A stretch of 64,000 bases of DNA from contig NTMA01000002.1 in assembly GCA_002917075.1 (NCBI GenBank), forward strand, positions 930,001 through 994,000, written 5' to 3'. Below, in pieces: positions 23,766 to 36,676 of the stretch. Both the position numbers and the translations under genes were made by a program. The notes under the pieces were generated by a model that was given only the letters and a program-made list of their open reading frames with translations, searched no databases and was not told where the DNA came from. Every line of letters begins with the position of its first letter. Position 1 is the first letter of the stretch. The DNA comes from Hawksworthiomyces lignivorus (Eukaryota; Ascomycota; Sordariomycetes; Ophiostomatales; Ophiostomataceae).

Positions 23766-26700
23766 TGTGAAAGTGGTGATATAGAATGTGTGAGAGAGAA
23801 GAGAAGGGGTGGCGGCGGCGTGACGGGCAGCCGAGAGTCGTCTATGTGGTCGGGAGGGATAAGAGAAGATGAAATCTAATCGCTATGGGTAGTGATATGT
23901 CGCAGCTGCGTTGATGCTTTCGTGAATGTACAGAAGAAAAACCCAACAAACGGTTGTTCGTTCTAATATATAAGGAGACCGAGTCAGTATGGAATCCGAC
24001 AGAAGCCTGGCGAAAGAGCGCTATGAGGTTGGGGGAGAGATTTGACAGTCGAAACAAAACACAGAATCAACGTGAAACAGCTCCTGAGAGGTAGACGGGA
24101 GTGCGAGCTTGGGCGAGATTGGAGAAGGGAACTCACCAAAGAGATGGACAGGTTTGGGGGGGGTCGAAAGAGATTCAAATGATGTGGATAAGGGAAGAGT
24201 TTTTGGGATTTGTAGATGTAGGGAGGAAAAGAATGGCAGAGAGTGAAAAATAGAGGGGAATGACCTTTTAGGGAAAGGTCATGGTTTTACTGTGGGAAAG
24301 AGCGAACCAGCCCAGTGGCAGAAAGCAGGAAATGACGGAGGGCACCAGGCAGAGAGCGCAGAGGGGAAACGACGACCCGCCGCTTTTGCGGGTCCCCCTC
24401 TCTTCTTTCCTAATTCTGTCACCTTCTTTCTGTCTTTGTTGGACGCCGCCTGAGCATAGGGCCAATCAGAGGCCTTCAGGCACCAAATCCATTCATGCCA
24501 CCAGAGAGCAATATGCACAGAGCCGTATTGCTGCGTCTCCTGGGGCGTCTAATAGGGCGTTTGTCTACCTGGCGGCAAAAACACCACACCGCCACCATTT
24601 GCTTAGCTAATGTATTTCTTTTGGCCTTCCCAAGCATGCTAGCTCGCGTCCTAGAGTCACTACGGCTAGGCCCAGGCTGAGGGCTGAGCACTCCGAGACT
24701 GTCGCTGACTGTTTCTGACAAACTGGCCAAACGACGCCACCCAGATTGAGTCCTCTGCATGTTGCCCAGTTCATCTGTAGACCAGTCGAGCCAGCTTAGG
24801 TCGCGATCAATAATCAGCAATACGTCCTGATCATTTTGGCCTTACCTCGAACGGCCGTTGGTGCCGCAACGTGTGCTTCAAAATTGGTGGACTGCAATCT
24901 TGCGTTCTAGGAGCAGTGCCACAATTAGTTGCTGGTTAGGACCCGAATGGTATAGGCGCGCGCGCATTCCTCCTCGCTCCTTCCAAAATCAAAACCAAGC
25001 AACCGGGGAGAAGAAAATAACTTTCGAGACAGCCGGGGTCCATGTTGTCTTGAATGCACAGGCCGGCACGTATTGAATATGGAGCCGCACTGCGTCAGGT
25101 GTACATACGCATCGCAACGTGGACAACTTCTGGGCGTTTCGCCGTCTGGAGCTGCCAAAAGAGTTGTGCCCATTCATGACAGCCCCTATCGGGCGATATT
25201 TCCATGTCAGCCATGGCATGGCGGCAGTGGCTGCGGTTCTGCGAGAAGTTGGGGTGCATGCCGAGGCGTTGTTTCTCTATCTAGAGATGCAGATAGAGAC
25301 ACAGATGGCATGCCGATCATGACGATCCGATCATTGTCCGTGATAGTTCCATCCTGCTGGGGTCGCAAATGATATAGTGAGAAATTATAAAATAAAATAA
25401 AATTTTAAAAAAAAAGTAAGAACAATTAAGAAAAGTATAAAATAAACCCAGCACGGCTAGGTACGACACGCACTAGCAAGTCGAACAGCCCGCCCATGTG
25501 GCTCGTCATATGCGGGTGGTATACCATCCGCTTCCGACTGTGGATGGTAGATCCGAAAGTAAAGCTTCCCGGCCGAAACACTTCCTGGCCGAGTGCCGCA
25601 TAGCACATGCGTCACAGCGCAACCCGCCAACCCAAGTGCTGTCCCGAGGTCGTGCCAATGCTCCACCGTCTTGTCGTCGGCTAGGGAGCTGTTCTCTCGG
25701 CCGCGGATACTGTCGCTAGTGTTGATGCCGAAGAGTGGGCCGGATGGTCGGCTGTTGGCGACAACCATAGACTTACCGGACCGACAGAGTCTTGTCCCGC
25801 GAGCAATATTAAAACGCCAACTCGCAACGTGGTGGCGCCCCAGACCCCAAATTTCCGTCTTTGCAAGATTCATAGCTCTTGCTCGTTGGCACGAACCGGA
25901 GGATTTGGTGTCATCTAACACGTAAGGCGGAGGCCATTCTGTTCAGTCGTACGAGCCTCTGGCCATTCTCTGGGTCACGGCCTGCAGTGCGCCATGTGCC
26001 AATGAGGCACGGCAGTCTTTGAAGGCACCGGATCCTTCAGTCCTTGATCCAGCTGAAAGGACGATGCACTCTCACATTCCGATTTCGAACGGACTAAAAT
26101 AGACCAAGATAGAATTTCGTCGTGTCGGAAGCCTGCCATGTGTTTTAAGGGCCAGCAGAAATTTGTAGGACGCCGCTAACAGGCGTTGAAGAGGCCCGAG
26201 CGGCAGGCTTCGGAAGGCGCCGATCGTATCCACTTGCAGTGTAAATCTTATGTGCATTTCTCATTGTTTATTCGAACCTGGTCCTCCCCAAGGGCTGCAA
26301 TTTCTGTCATTCAGTCGATAAAGCACGTCTCTGTCCAGGCGGTGGACGATTTTCCATCGTGAAGAAAAAATCTAGAAAAGGCAGGCCGCTAGACGGCTCC
26401 AGATCCGGGCGAGTTTATTACATAGGCGACCGTCCGCGGCGGCTCTGCCGATAAAGCCACCGCGATGCCCCTGTGAGGTGCACAGGCGTTTCTTATCTTT
26501 GCTCAGCCGTACCTGTCCCCAGGCCCCCAATCCATGCAGCCTGCTCCTAGTTTCAGCTGTATTTCCGGTTTCTCCGCTATCTATCGACGCTATCTCCCTG
26601 GTATGTACTGTACCTTGCCTTTTTTTCTTTGGTTTGGAGATATGAGTTCACGATTATTCATGTGTTTACATACGAGAGAACAGAGGCCGAATCCTTTCAA

Positions 26701-27484
26701 CCCCACGTGTAGTACACGCAACAGGCCCATGAGATTGATCTCATAGGCGCATGATACGAACTGAGAAAGACATGCTATGGTGAATGGATTCATAAACCTT
26801 GTTCCTGGCTAATTCGTACAGATGCTCCATATTCTTCAAGAGGCTTCAAGGTTATTTTTTGAACTAAGTTTCTCCGGAATTATTTCCTTCTTCCGGCAGC
26901 TCACGCAATTACATTGGAATGAGTTTCCTTTTTGGTTTGCTTAGTTACCATTTCCTCCCCATATATCGTTGAAAAAAAAAAAAAAAAAAATCAAAACACC
27001 GGAGGTAGCAAAAACAGCATTGGGCCTACAGAAGGATCGGATGGAAGGGAGTGTAGGGGAGTGTAAGTGAGTAAAAGAGAGAGTGAGAGGGAAGCATGGG
27101 GCAATAGGGAGAGACAGAGAAAGAGGAAAAAAGAGACATAGAAACACAGAAAAGGGGGTGAGAGAGGCAAGCGGCGGTCTTGGTCTAGATATTGCTCCAT
27201 TATCTTTATCCTCAGTGAAAGGAAAGTCTTCCTAGCTGAGAAGACTTACTTCAATCGGCATTGGTGTTGTACATCCGAAGCGATCCCCAACTTCCTCTTA
27301 GCCTCCTGGGATCTTTGAGTCCAAATAGTATTCTTTTTACAATATATATTCATAGATTTCTCCATCAGCTAAGGCGGGAAAGAAAATACAGTTCTGACAG
27401 GTGCACGGTAGCGCTGCTCACGCAAATTTATACACTTTCTCTTGATCGAGGCACATATTCATTAGAGAGTCGTTCCTGACAGCA
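23766..27484. other. Divergent region between ubc4 (-) and GPCR gene (+)
   Basis: 23766 to about 24300 is the purine-skewed ubc4 leader. About 24.4-26.5 kb is mixed and moderately GC-rich, with an AT-rich spot at 25375-25445; a 154-codon minus ORF (25457-25921) has no recognisable domain. 26840-27480 is the probable GPCR promoter and contains an 18-20 nt A run near 26971-26990. The word TTCGAACC near 26270 does not belong to a tRNA: no cloverleaf can be drawn. Confidence 0.5.
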
Positions 27485-29204
27485 ATGACGTGGGACTCTG
27501 AAAGCTATCGTCTCTCGCGGAAGGACGAGGCTCTTGCCGCTCCGACCACAGACCAGCAGACCGTTCTTTTAAGCATCATTATCCTTACAGTTTCTGTGGT
27601 CTCGGCCCTTGGAGCAGGATGGATCATCCTCAGCTTTGCTGTAAGTTGACCTCTGATAGAGAGCATCAAAGTGGTTTTCGGATCTTGGTCTGACATATCA
27701 TACGACATCTGTTAGTTCTTCAAACGACTTCGTTCTTTTCGACATCAACTTATCCTGTACGAGATGCCTGCCATCATCAGCTTGCCCTTGCTACATCATA
27801 TCTTCTGGGGAGCTGAAACTGACACAAATGTTCTTCTATTCAGTGGTCTCGCAATTAGCGACTTTATCATGGCAATAAACTTTCTGTCCTCAGCAGCTAT
27901 GAATATCAATGGCAAAGACATTGCTTTTCCGCCTCAAAAAGCCTTCTGCAGCTTCAATGGCTTCATGACCCAGGTGTTCGTGATCCAGACAGACTACTGG
28001 GTTCTGGAGATCGCCTTTTACACGTATTTTATTCTTGCCGATCACAAACGCGCGTCAGACTGGGTCCAAGATCACTTCCTGGTTGCCGTCATCCTGCCGT
28101 ACTTCTTTTCTATTCTCTGGGCAGTCATCGGAATTGCCGTGGCAGGGTATGGCAGCATCGGAGCATGTAAGTAATCTCCCCCTGCTGACCCTGCTCTTCC
28201 ATTTATGTTAAAGATCAACACTAAAGCCTCGTACAATCCAAAGGGTGCTGGTTCACGTCTGATAAGGTCCGCTTGCTTGCCAACTTTATCCCCCGCTGGC
28301 TGATCATTATTATCATGCTTGGGATGTACGCACGCCTATACGTCGTCTTATTTCGAGCCCACCGATTTATGTCCAGCGATGACTTGACTGGAACCCCCAG
28401 AAACCACCAGGGAACAAGCTCGAATTCACGATCTCGAGGTGCAGGCAGCAGCAGCAACCCAAGCGGATACGGACAGGGAGTCAGAGCGCCGAGCTCCACC
28501 AAGAAGCTGAAAAGGGTACGTTCTAACGAATTCTAACAAGGAATCCAGAGATGGCGATATGTTTTATTGACAATGCATTTTTGTGTTTCATAGCTGGCGA
28601 GGCAAATGATCTTGTTTCCTGTTGCGTACATCGTCATCTGGACCCTGCCGACTGCCATCCGCGTTTATCAAGTGGCGACGGGAAAGGCAGCCCCTTTCTC
28701 CTTGCAGACTATAGATAAGGTAAACATTTCCTTTTTGAGCTAAAAAAAAGGCGTTAAAATAATCCGTGTAAACGACAGCACTGACCTGCTTTACGACAGG
28801 CCTGCATTGTCGTCCAGGGCGCAGTCGACGCTTTTATTTATGGAATCAATGAATCGTCTCTGTCGTCGTGGCGCAACCTTCTCTTCCCCAAAGACCTCCC
28901 TTCTTCCGTGAAAGGGAATAATCGGTCGACTATGCCATATAGACTTTCGGGGGGCTTTGGGGGAGCATATCCGCGTGTGCCATCCAGCCGCCTCAGCGAC
29001 GAAGCTGGCGACGATACGAGCTCGACTGCACATATCACAACGGGAATGACCGACGCACAAAGCACGGCAAATGCCCTGGAAATGTATGCCGTAGGGAAGC
29101 GGCACCAGGTGATGGATTCTGCCATTCACAAAACGGTAGAAGTGGACGTGGTCTCTGTGAAAGCGGAGGAAAATTCAAGCGGGCGGACATTCTTTAACCA
29201 CTAG
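27485..29204 (+). CDS. Seven-helix receptor, cAMP-receptor-like (GprH/Git3-like class)
   Basis: Five exons: 27485-27640, 27716-28166, 28244-28515, 28594-28719, 28800-29204; 469 aa, introns 75-80 nt with good CTGAC or CTAAC branches. Seven hydrophobic helices can be read: VLLSIIILTVSVVSALGAGW; the segment around MPAIISLPLL; LLFSGLAISDFIMAI; VLEIAFYTYFILAD; FLVAVILPYFFSILWAV; FIPRWLIIIIMLGMY; then LARQMILFPVAYIVIW and the last around VVQGAVDAFIYGINE. The pair of Cys (FCSFNG and GAWCWF) could form the extracellular disulfide. The helix-7 end YGINESSLSSWR is typical of fungal cAMP-receptor-like GPCRs. Loop 3 is Ser/Gly/Asn-rich; the C-tail of about 110 aa is Ser/Thr-rich. Likely a nutrient or signal receptor coupling to heterotrimeric G proteins; the ligand is unknown. 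Confidence 0.85.
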
Positions 29205-30368
29205 AGCAGCGCTCTAAGATTTGGCTGTCTCTTTTCTCTACATAGATACTTAATTTTAGACTTGTCGGGCCATACCCAAACCTTACTTATGATGTAGTGT
29301 CTTTGTCTTGTTAAGATATTTCTTAATTGTTCTCATATTTCCTAATTCTTCACAGCGTCAAGTTGACGACTCTGCTCTCCGCCTCACCAACTAGACGTTA
29401 AATAGAGATAGGACATCTCCTCAGGGGTTACGAAATACTATCGTGAAAAAGTATTAAGCTATTCACGGGATATGGCCTGCCAAGAATCTGTGGACCTAAG
29501 CTTGAATTTGTCTGCAGATAACAACTTGCTGCCCCGGAACCCTATTCCGCGAGCTAGTCTAGACATTGTCCAAAACAACACTTGAGAGTTTTTGCCGAGA
29601 TGATTCCCAATCGCCGGCTGCGATCTCGCCCAGTGCATCATAGATGATACATCAGACGGGCCAGCGATGTTCATCAGGAAAATGTGACAGCCTCTTTGCG
29701 CTAATGTCGCCAGTCTCCACGCAACTGAAGGGGGGTGGTCGGCTAGGTGGTGGACAATCAACAACTATACTTCATATGTTCGCATTGGTGGTTTAACTAA
29801 TGCAAGGGTCCAATTCGGGCTTCTAGCAAGGAGTAGTTACCATAAATTTGATCGAGCTCTACTCCGTATTTCTGTTTGATTTCTATTTCTGTTTTGCTAC
29901 AGTAAAATATCTGTCTGTATCTTATCTGTGAATACAAGACCCCCGGACTTTTAAGTCTAAATACGACGTATGCTTGCTAGCTCCGCTAAGAAGTGCTGCT
30001 AGCTATGACAAGCGTGATGGGGTCATAGGAAGCTGAGGTACCGGTCCGACAAAATAGCTCGCCCGAATCCCTAAAAGGCATCTTTTCCCTTTCATAAACA
30101 TAAATTGGAGAGCGAAGTCTGCATAGCCTGGACTGGAAGCGTTGGCGCTGCTGAAATAGCGGCCTCTCTGAAACTACTCTTCTTCTGGTTAATTAGGCGA
30201 ACGCTTGGACGCCCGTGATGGCTCTTCCGATGATAAGACCTGTGGTGTTGGGTGTTAGCTGTCTGTATTTCGGGAGGAGAAGAGGAGAGACGAAAGAAAT
30301 GGAGATGGAAAGTCACAGTAAAAATAGGTCTCAGAGAGAAACCCCCCCCCTAAAAAAAAAAAAAAAAG

Positions 30369-30411
<43 letters not shown>

Positions 30412-31756
30412 CCTGTCAAGCCAACGCTGAAGTTCCCCCCCTTCTCACAACAAAACACAACATACGGAGTAAAAAGGAAGACAGAACGGAAAACTAATTA
30501 GGATATATGCATAAACTGTGATTCTAGTCGCGCCGCCCACACGTGCGCCTAGATATAATGATGTGATTCAGTCCAAGACCGCACCTGTCTTTCGCGGCAA
30601 GGTCTTATCTAATCGTAGCACACCACGGCATGGGCTGGGGGGCGCCGTTGCTGATAAGCCCTACGGGAAAATCGAAGCACACTCACTCGAACAGCCAGTC
30701 TTGTGGTGTATCTGCTGTCTGTTGCCGCTCCCCGAGTCTCTCCTGTTCCACTATGCCACGCCCGAGTCCCGTGTCTTCCGGGGTGGTCTGCTTGTTGGAG
30801 GGGCCAAAGAAAACGGCTTTTCGTTACCCATTCAGTGGCTCTGACGTAAACCTGCAGACTTTCTCTTTCTCGGCAGAGCAGCTCAGCTCCTCAGGCAATA
30901 TGTAGAGACGTACTTGCATGTACGACGAATACATTTTAAACCCCATCTCTCTCTCTTTTCGCCTGCCTCCGCGCTATGAGATGAGACGAACGCTCAGAGA
31001 CGGTCAGCTGTCTTTCCTGGAGCCTTTCTTCCATTCCTGCAGGTCGGGGATGCACGCATTCCTTTCTTGCTCACTTGACTGGCCAAACAAGCAAATCGTT
31101 CCGCACTTTCCGAAGGGCAAACATGATGCCCCCAAGACCTCTTTCGTCTGTACAAATCCTACATGTGACCCGTTGCTGCCGAAAAACACAAATTCCCTTC
31201 TCCGGCATGCCGCATTTGCAGACCACGTTCCTTGGCAAGAAGGATTGGGCGGTTTTTGTGGAATTGCCACCCCGAGGAAGCAGTGAAGCAAATGCAAAAA
31301 GACTCTCGGCTTCGGGAAGTACGAAGCATCGTCTGCTCGCCTACGACTTGTTTCCATTTCCAACTTGTAGCCTGTAGTAGGGAGCATGGAAACGCCGAAC
31401 CCGAATTTTTGTCATGCGAAAAATTTAAAGATATCATTTGTAAAAATTCGTCTCGAAAATCTAGCTTCGACATAACGCGATATATCATATATCAGATATA
31501 TACAGTTAAACGTTAGGCTTAAATGCACCCCATCCTATGCTTCAAGCTCCCATGCATGATGATAAAACGTCAGGTAAAAGAAAAAAAAACTGCAAGAAAA
31601 ACAGACCAGGCCACCCATGCAAAAAAAGCGCCCTTTTGGGGTATCGCCACCCAGCAACACGCTATATTCCCATTCCAGAACAACCTCCCTTCCAAAAAGA
31701 TACTACTCGTACTCCGTATGTTCCCTGTCTCTGAGCCAAGAAGCTCTTCAAACTAG
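29205..31756. other. Convergent 2.5-kb gap between GPCR gene and palH
   Basis: It holds a 56-nt A tract (30352-30407), three exact TACTCCGTA/TACGGAGTA motifs (29860, 30463, 31710) and small ORFs without recognisable domains (for example 30518-30844 + and 31004-31387 -). No conserved gene is seen. Confidence 0.55.
30352..30407 (+). repeat. 56-nt poly-A tract
   Basis: Adenines broken once by a G at 30368, preceded by a run of nine C. It could be a slipped microsatellite or the tail of a retroposed copy; I see no target-site duplication. Confidence 0.85.
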
Positions 31757-34255
31757 TTATGACGACGGGCCCGGCAATGATGCTGATCCATTGTCGCCAC
31801 CGTCAGACGGGGCCGCTGGCCTCTTGTCCAAGGCAATCCGGGAAGGCCCACCGTTGTGTCTCGACCAGTCTGAGCCAGAGTTTGCTCGAGACAGAGCAAC
31901 CGCTACTACCGCTGGTGGCCCGTCGTGCAGAGGGGCCGCAGCCGACAGAGGCCGCAGGCGCGAGACAGCTGATGAGGACCGCGACGCGTCGTCGCTGCTC
32001 CGCCATGGAGAAAGCGTGCTGACTACGTTCGATGAGTCGCTCATCCACTGCTGCTGCTGCTGCTGGTGCTGTTGCTGCAGGTGGCTGTTCTCCTCCTCTT
32101 CCAGCACTCGAGCTAGTATTGCGCCGTGTCGCTGGGGTGCCGGAATCACCATCACCGGCAAGCCTGTTGTGTCTACCGTAGGGCGAATTTTCTCCCGCAG
32201 TTTTTCGGCCTGCGTCACGGCAAACTCCTCTAGCCGCGTGCGAATATCCCATACACTCGTTTCCTCGCGTCGCAGCTGGTCATCCAGTTCCGTCTTGCTG
32301 CTACCTTCGCCAGACGAAAACTCACTGTCGGCTGACCGAGACGGAGCCCCGCGCCGGAAAGGCAGAGCATGCGCCAAAGTCCGCCAGCGCCTCGCCGACG
32401 TATCTCCTGCCGCTGCCATCGCTGCTCCCGAGGGGCTCATAGCGGGCTCTTGCGGCTGTGGTGACGCGGATGCGATTGCACTCACACTCTGGGAGCTCGC
32501 AAAGGATGTCGTCGTGCCAGGAGGTCGTCCGTGGCTTGAGGAACTCGTAGTGCTCGAGCTGTCGCTGCGCGAGAGGGAGAGTGCCGGATGCGCATTCTGC
32601 GCTGTTGCTGCTGCAAAATGGGAGCCGCTGTCTACAGCCACCGGAGGATCTCGCGCAACATATATTGTGCTATCTGCACTGGTCGTGTCTGTGCGGCTGA
32701 TTGGCGTGACAGCTGGTGGTGGCCGTGACGGCCATAGGGGTGGCTGTAGGCGCCGCACAGGCGCCGAACCCGTTCTCAGGTCGGCGTCATTTCTAGTTGG
32801 CCCAGATTCGTGCCTCGACTCCCCCTCTCTCTTCTGCGGCCGGGATCGATAGCGGTTCGCAAAAGATGACACCGGCCAGATACGGACGGTAGAGCGACCT
32901 GTTTTGTCGTCGCCGCCGTGGTCGTCTTTGCCATCTCCTCCACTCCTTGGATCTTTTGCTCCTTTCTGATCCTTCCGTCGCCTGCGCGGCCATGAGAAAT
33001 CAGAAGGCATTATATCCAGCATCTCGTCGCCGTCGAATACCTCCCTTCCTAGAATGCCGTCTTTCTTCTCCTCCCGCTCCAGGGCTTCGATGCGTTCCAC
33101 CCATTCCCACACGATGACACTGGCAGCAGCCGCCCCCACCCAGAGGACGTAATCGCCCCAGCCAGTAAAATCTGGCTTGCAAATGTCGAGAACAAAAAAG
33201 ACGACGGGAACCAAAATGGCTAATAGTGACAACACTGCTACTAAACATATGTTGCGCATGCGCGGATGATAAAACGCGTAACGCTTTTTCATCAGCGAAT
33301 AATAGATAACCCAAGCAGCGTAGAGCACCCCCAGAGCGAGTTCAAAGAGATAACTGAGGGCGGGGATGGCATCAGTGAAAGAGTGATTTGTGCTAGCGTA
33401 TAAGAAGCTGTTGAGGCAGTCAAATATGACATCGAGGGTAATGAGCGAGAAAGCCGTCCATTTGATGATAACTTTCTCTCGCTGGCGGGGGAATAGGCGA
33501 ATTAGAGTTTGGGCTTGGGCGAGCCACAGGAATGTGTCTGAGATAATGCGGATAACCTTGAGCTGGGTGCCGTCCAAGACTTCGTCCTGCATCTCCTTGG
33601 CGTTCTGGATTCCCCAGGAATACTGGTTCTCGGCGACGCGGAACGTATCGGCAGTTGCAATGGTGAGCGAAATGGCCACCGTAAGCGCTGCCACTTTCTG
33701 CAGCCAGGGCCGGCCGCCGATATTCTTGCCGCCCGAGCCGCCGTTGGTGAAACCACGGCGGCCCAGAACGACTACGCCTCCGTCCAAGAAGGAACGCGGC
33801 GTAATGAAGAGCATGATCACGAGGGTGTAGGCGATCACGGTTGTTGAAGCAAGAGCATAACATTGCGGGAACGTTGATGCATAGAATGGGTCTCGAAAGT
33901 CAGAGTACTGCGGCGTCGAATCCATCGTCTCGTCGATGTTGACGCTGGTGAGATTGGTATTGTCGGTTGACAAACTACTTGTTGATGCGGCGGCGGATGC
34001 CGCAGCGGCGGCGGCCCCTGAGCCGGCTCCTGAGCCGGCTATGATGGCTGGGGTATCTGTTGGCAGACATGGCGGTCGAAAGGCAGCGGCACCGGTCAGA
34101 GTTATCGGGTCGCTACCAGGTATATAGAGGATGCCACCTGCCGGCAGGTTGAGGGGTTGGCAGTTGACAGTTTTCTCATTTGAAGTGCGCGTGGTGATGG
34201 TTGTCTCGGCCGTCGAAATAATCGACGGCGACACGACCAGATCACGAGCGTCCAT
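31757..34255 (-). CDS. PalH/Rim21 ambient-pH sensor
   Basis: Intronless, 832 aa, ATG at 34255 (MDARDLVVSPSIIST). An N-terminal extracellular part of about 120 aa with Cys residues is followed by seven helices, among them CYALASTTVIAYTLVIMLF, VAALTVAISLTIATADTF, IISDTFLWLAQAQTL, ALSYLFELALGVLYAAWV and ICLVAVLSLLAILVPVVFF. The stretch after helix 7, VWEWVERIEALEREEKKDG then GREVFDGDEMLD, is the PalH signature. The remaining 400 aa are a Ser/Thr/Arg-rich cytosolic tail where PalF-type arrestins bind in the family. Role: senses neutral to alkaline pH at the plasma membrane and triggers Pal signalling and PacC processing. It is longer than A. nidulans PalH, largely through low-complexity insertions (poly-Ala near 77-90, a glutamine run near 690). 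Confidence 0.93.
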   Translation of the reverse strand: MDARDLVVSPSIISTAETTITTRTSNEKTVNCQPLNLPAGGILYIPGSDPITLTGAAAFRPPCLPTDTPAIIAGSGAGSGAAAAAASAAASTSSLSTDNTNLTSVNIDETMDSTPQYSDFRDPFYASTFPQCYALASTTVIAYTLVIMLFITPRSFLDGGVVVLGRRGFTNGGSGGKNIGGRPWLQKVAALTVAISLTIATADTFRVAENQYSWGIQNAKEMQDEVLDGTQLKVIRIISDTFLWLAQAQTLIRLFPRQREKVIIKWTAFSLITLDVIFDCLNSFLYASTNHSFTDAIPALSYLFELALGVLYAAWVIYYSLMKKRYAFYHPRMRNICLVAVLSLLAILVPVVFFVLDICKPDFTGWGDYVLWVGAAAASVIVWEWVERIEALEREEKKDGILGREVFDGDEMLDIMPSDFSWPRRRRKDQKGAKDPRSGGDGKDDHGGDDKTGRSTVRIWPVSSFANRYRSRPQKREGESRHESGPTRNDADLRTGSAPVRRLQPPLWPSRPPPAVTPISRTDTTSADSTIYVARDPPVAVDSGSHFAAATAQNAHPALSLSRSDSSSTTSSSSHGRPPGTTTSFASSQSVSAIASASPQPQEPAMSPSGAAMAAAGDTSARRWRTLAHALPFRRGAPSRSADSEFSSGEGSSKTELDDQLRREETSVWDIRTRLEEFAVTQAEKLREKIRPTVDTTGLPVMVIPAPQRHGAILARVLEEEENSHLQQQHQQQQQQWMSDSSNVVSTLSPWRSSDDASRSSSAVSRLRPLSAAAPLHDGPPAVVAVALSRANSGSDWSRHNGGPSRIALDKRPAAPSDGGDNGSASLPGPSS

Positions 34256-35742
34256 CGTGGCGCGGCGGCCTGTCCGCGATGTAGTCCATCCAGGGGGGCC
34301 AAAGCAATGGAGAAAGGAAGAGAAAGGACAAGGGACAAGAATTACTCGCTCCCTCTCCGCGAGAAGAACAATCCGCTGGTTGTTTTGCTTATGTCGCCAT
34401 GAGAGTCTGCGCGCAAATTATTAAAACAATACAAATGCGCCGTCGAGGGGTGGCAAGAAAACGGTCCCCGGGTCGCAAATAACCAAAATGGACGACTGTC
34501 TCGCTTGCTGTCGAGCCGGTCTCCTGTCGTCGCGAGTCCTGATTAATGTGGTTCTGTTGTCGATGTGTTCGTTCTGGCTGTCGACTGAATTTCCTTGGCG
34601 CCTTCGTTCCTTCTTTGATCACCGAGTCCCTTTTTTTCTAGGACGGCCACGGAAGCTGTCACGTCGCCCTCTGGCGATTGCTACCAAGAGAGCCGTGATT
34701 GCGCGACTCGCAGATTGGTGCTGGAAACACTCAGCGAAAGGGAACACAAGTGTCCGACTAGTTGGAGGCTGGGCGCCGAGAAAAATCTGGGTCTTTGCAT
34801 GCAACAGAGCAGTCGTGCGGGTAGTTTTGGTGCAGATTGATCAGAAAGGGGATTCTGAAAGAGCAGAAAGAGGAGAGCAGGGCCGTCAGGCAATTAAGAT
34901 CACGGGAATGGATAGAATCCAAGTAGGAGAATGAAATTCGAAGAAAAGAGAAAAAGCAAGAAGGGAAAAAGGTAAGACTACTTTGCTCGGTTCGGAACAG
35001 CAGACAGAGAAAAACTCACGGGCGCTGCTGGTATAGTTCAGATTGTATACGTACTCGCCTGAATTAGTCCCTTTTGTTGCAGAGTGGCAGTGATGGGCCA
35101 CCCGTCTCGAGTGTGTTTGATATGTGGACTGGATAGGTCCCTGCTCTACATACAGAGAGGTACATTATGGGCGGCGGATGGGGTCGTGTTCTTCTCTCTC
35201 TCTCTCTCTCTCTTTTTGCCCCCTCTCCATCGGTCCCCTCTATTCTTCTTTGTGAGATACGGTGGGAACCTGCCCCAAATGACCCAATATTCCAATGAAA
35301 AAAGCCCCCGCCCAAATGGGGGAAACAGCGCGCCGCCAGCCCATAAAAAAGAAAGAAAAATACCATCCATACCAGACCGTGCGTGTTTCGCCTGAGCACT
35401 GGCTTGGCGAAGTCAATGTGGGAAAGGCTTTGGCCAATCTCCAAGTCTTATGCTCCTCTCCGTATTGAGACACCGCGTGCAGAAAATCAGCCGCACCATA
35501 CATACGCATGTAATATTAAATAGCCACCGCAAGCCATAAGCCTGCTCCATGGGAAAGGTGCGGGCGGAAGGCCGCTGTCCGGGTTCCCCATTCTTGGAGA
35601 GAAAACTGGGATATATCAGGGTTCGGTTTGTTTGCTACTTTATTTCATTCATTTCTTTTCCTTCTTCCCCTCCCTCTTTCGGTCGTTCTTTTTTTGCCAT
35701 TCCGTGCTGCGCTTTATTGGTCTCAATATGGGACAGCAAGGC

Positions 35743-35789
<47 letters not shown>

Positions 35790-36676
35790 GGTGTAAGAGT
35801 GGCGGAACAGAGAGCAAAAAAGCACCGTCAGTCTCACGTTGTCTAAGCCAATGTACGGTACCTCGTAAGATGCGCACAAATCATGTCATGCATTCCTGTT
35901 CAGCCCGTCAGGATAACGGTATTTTCTTAACTACTTTTTCCGCGTTGCTCCATTGGCATTTCCCACCCACAAGGACTGCCTGGTTGGAAGAAACGGTCGT
36001 GTCCAATTTCCACCAGCTGCAGAAAACGCAAAGCAAAATGTTCGTATGCTTATGCGAGCGGGTACATGCCACCACGGTCTGCAACGTCGAAATCGGCACT
36101 GTGATTGACCAGAATGCGAGAGGGGGATAATAGCGGTTCCAATAGCGTCCAGGGACGGAGGGGGGAGGCGAATTCGCCCGGCAAGGTGAGCCATTGGACG
36201 GAGATGGCGCTGCCACAGGGCCAACAAGACTTTGCCTAGCACAGCTGGGGGGGGGGGATTTTTTTTGGACAGGGGTGTGGAATTGTTCGGTAGCGGGGAA
36301 GTAGGGTGTTCTGGTATTCGTGGAAACGCTATTGGGGCGGCTCAGGAGATAACGGTTTAGGGTCCTTTGTCTGCATTGCTTTTGTTCTACATGCCTTGCC
36401 TGCCTCGCCTGCATATGCACCTATCAGCGCCGTCTTTCTTTTTGGCATTCCGCAGACAACGTGGTTTGTCTCTTGACAACTCGTCCAAAGCCCTTCCGTT
36501 TTCTGCCTCCTACATCTTATCAGATTGCTCTTTTTTTTTTTCTTTATCTGCACTGCATGTGGAAACGTGGGAAAGTATGCTCCGTATAGAACAGCCCATA
36601 AAGTTTAATAAATAAGAGCAATTCTGCATCCAGTTTTTCAGTTTGTGTAATCGTTTAGACCACATATATATATACA
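34256..36676. other. palH upstream region
   Basis: 34256 to about 35000 is the presumed palH promoter and leader. A CT microsatellite lies at 35193-35213 and a GA microsatellite at 35751-35787; a G11-T8 run is near 36246-36266. No gene is supported. Confidence 0.55.
35751..35787. repeat. GA microsatellite
   Basis: About eighteen GA units. It is the cause of several artificial Arg/Glu or Ser/Leu repeat ORFs here. No element context is seen. Confidence 0.85.

Noticed and set aside
25457..25921. 154-codon minus ORF in the ubc4-GPCR gap
   Set aside because: Non-repetitive but no recognisable domain, no neighbouring exons; treated as chance.
26262..26290. TTCGAACC word like a tRNA T loop
   Set aside because: No acceptor, D or anticodon stem can be drawn on either strand.
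31617..32852. 411-codon + strand ORF
   Set aside because: Antisense to the low-complexity tail of palH; Ser/Arg/Cys-rich with no domain.
34593..34598. CTTGGC, a PacC-type hexamer upstream of palH
   Set aside because: A single 6-mer is expected by chance at this length; no cluster of sites.
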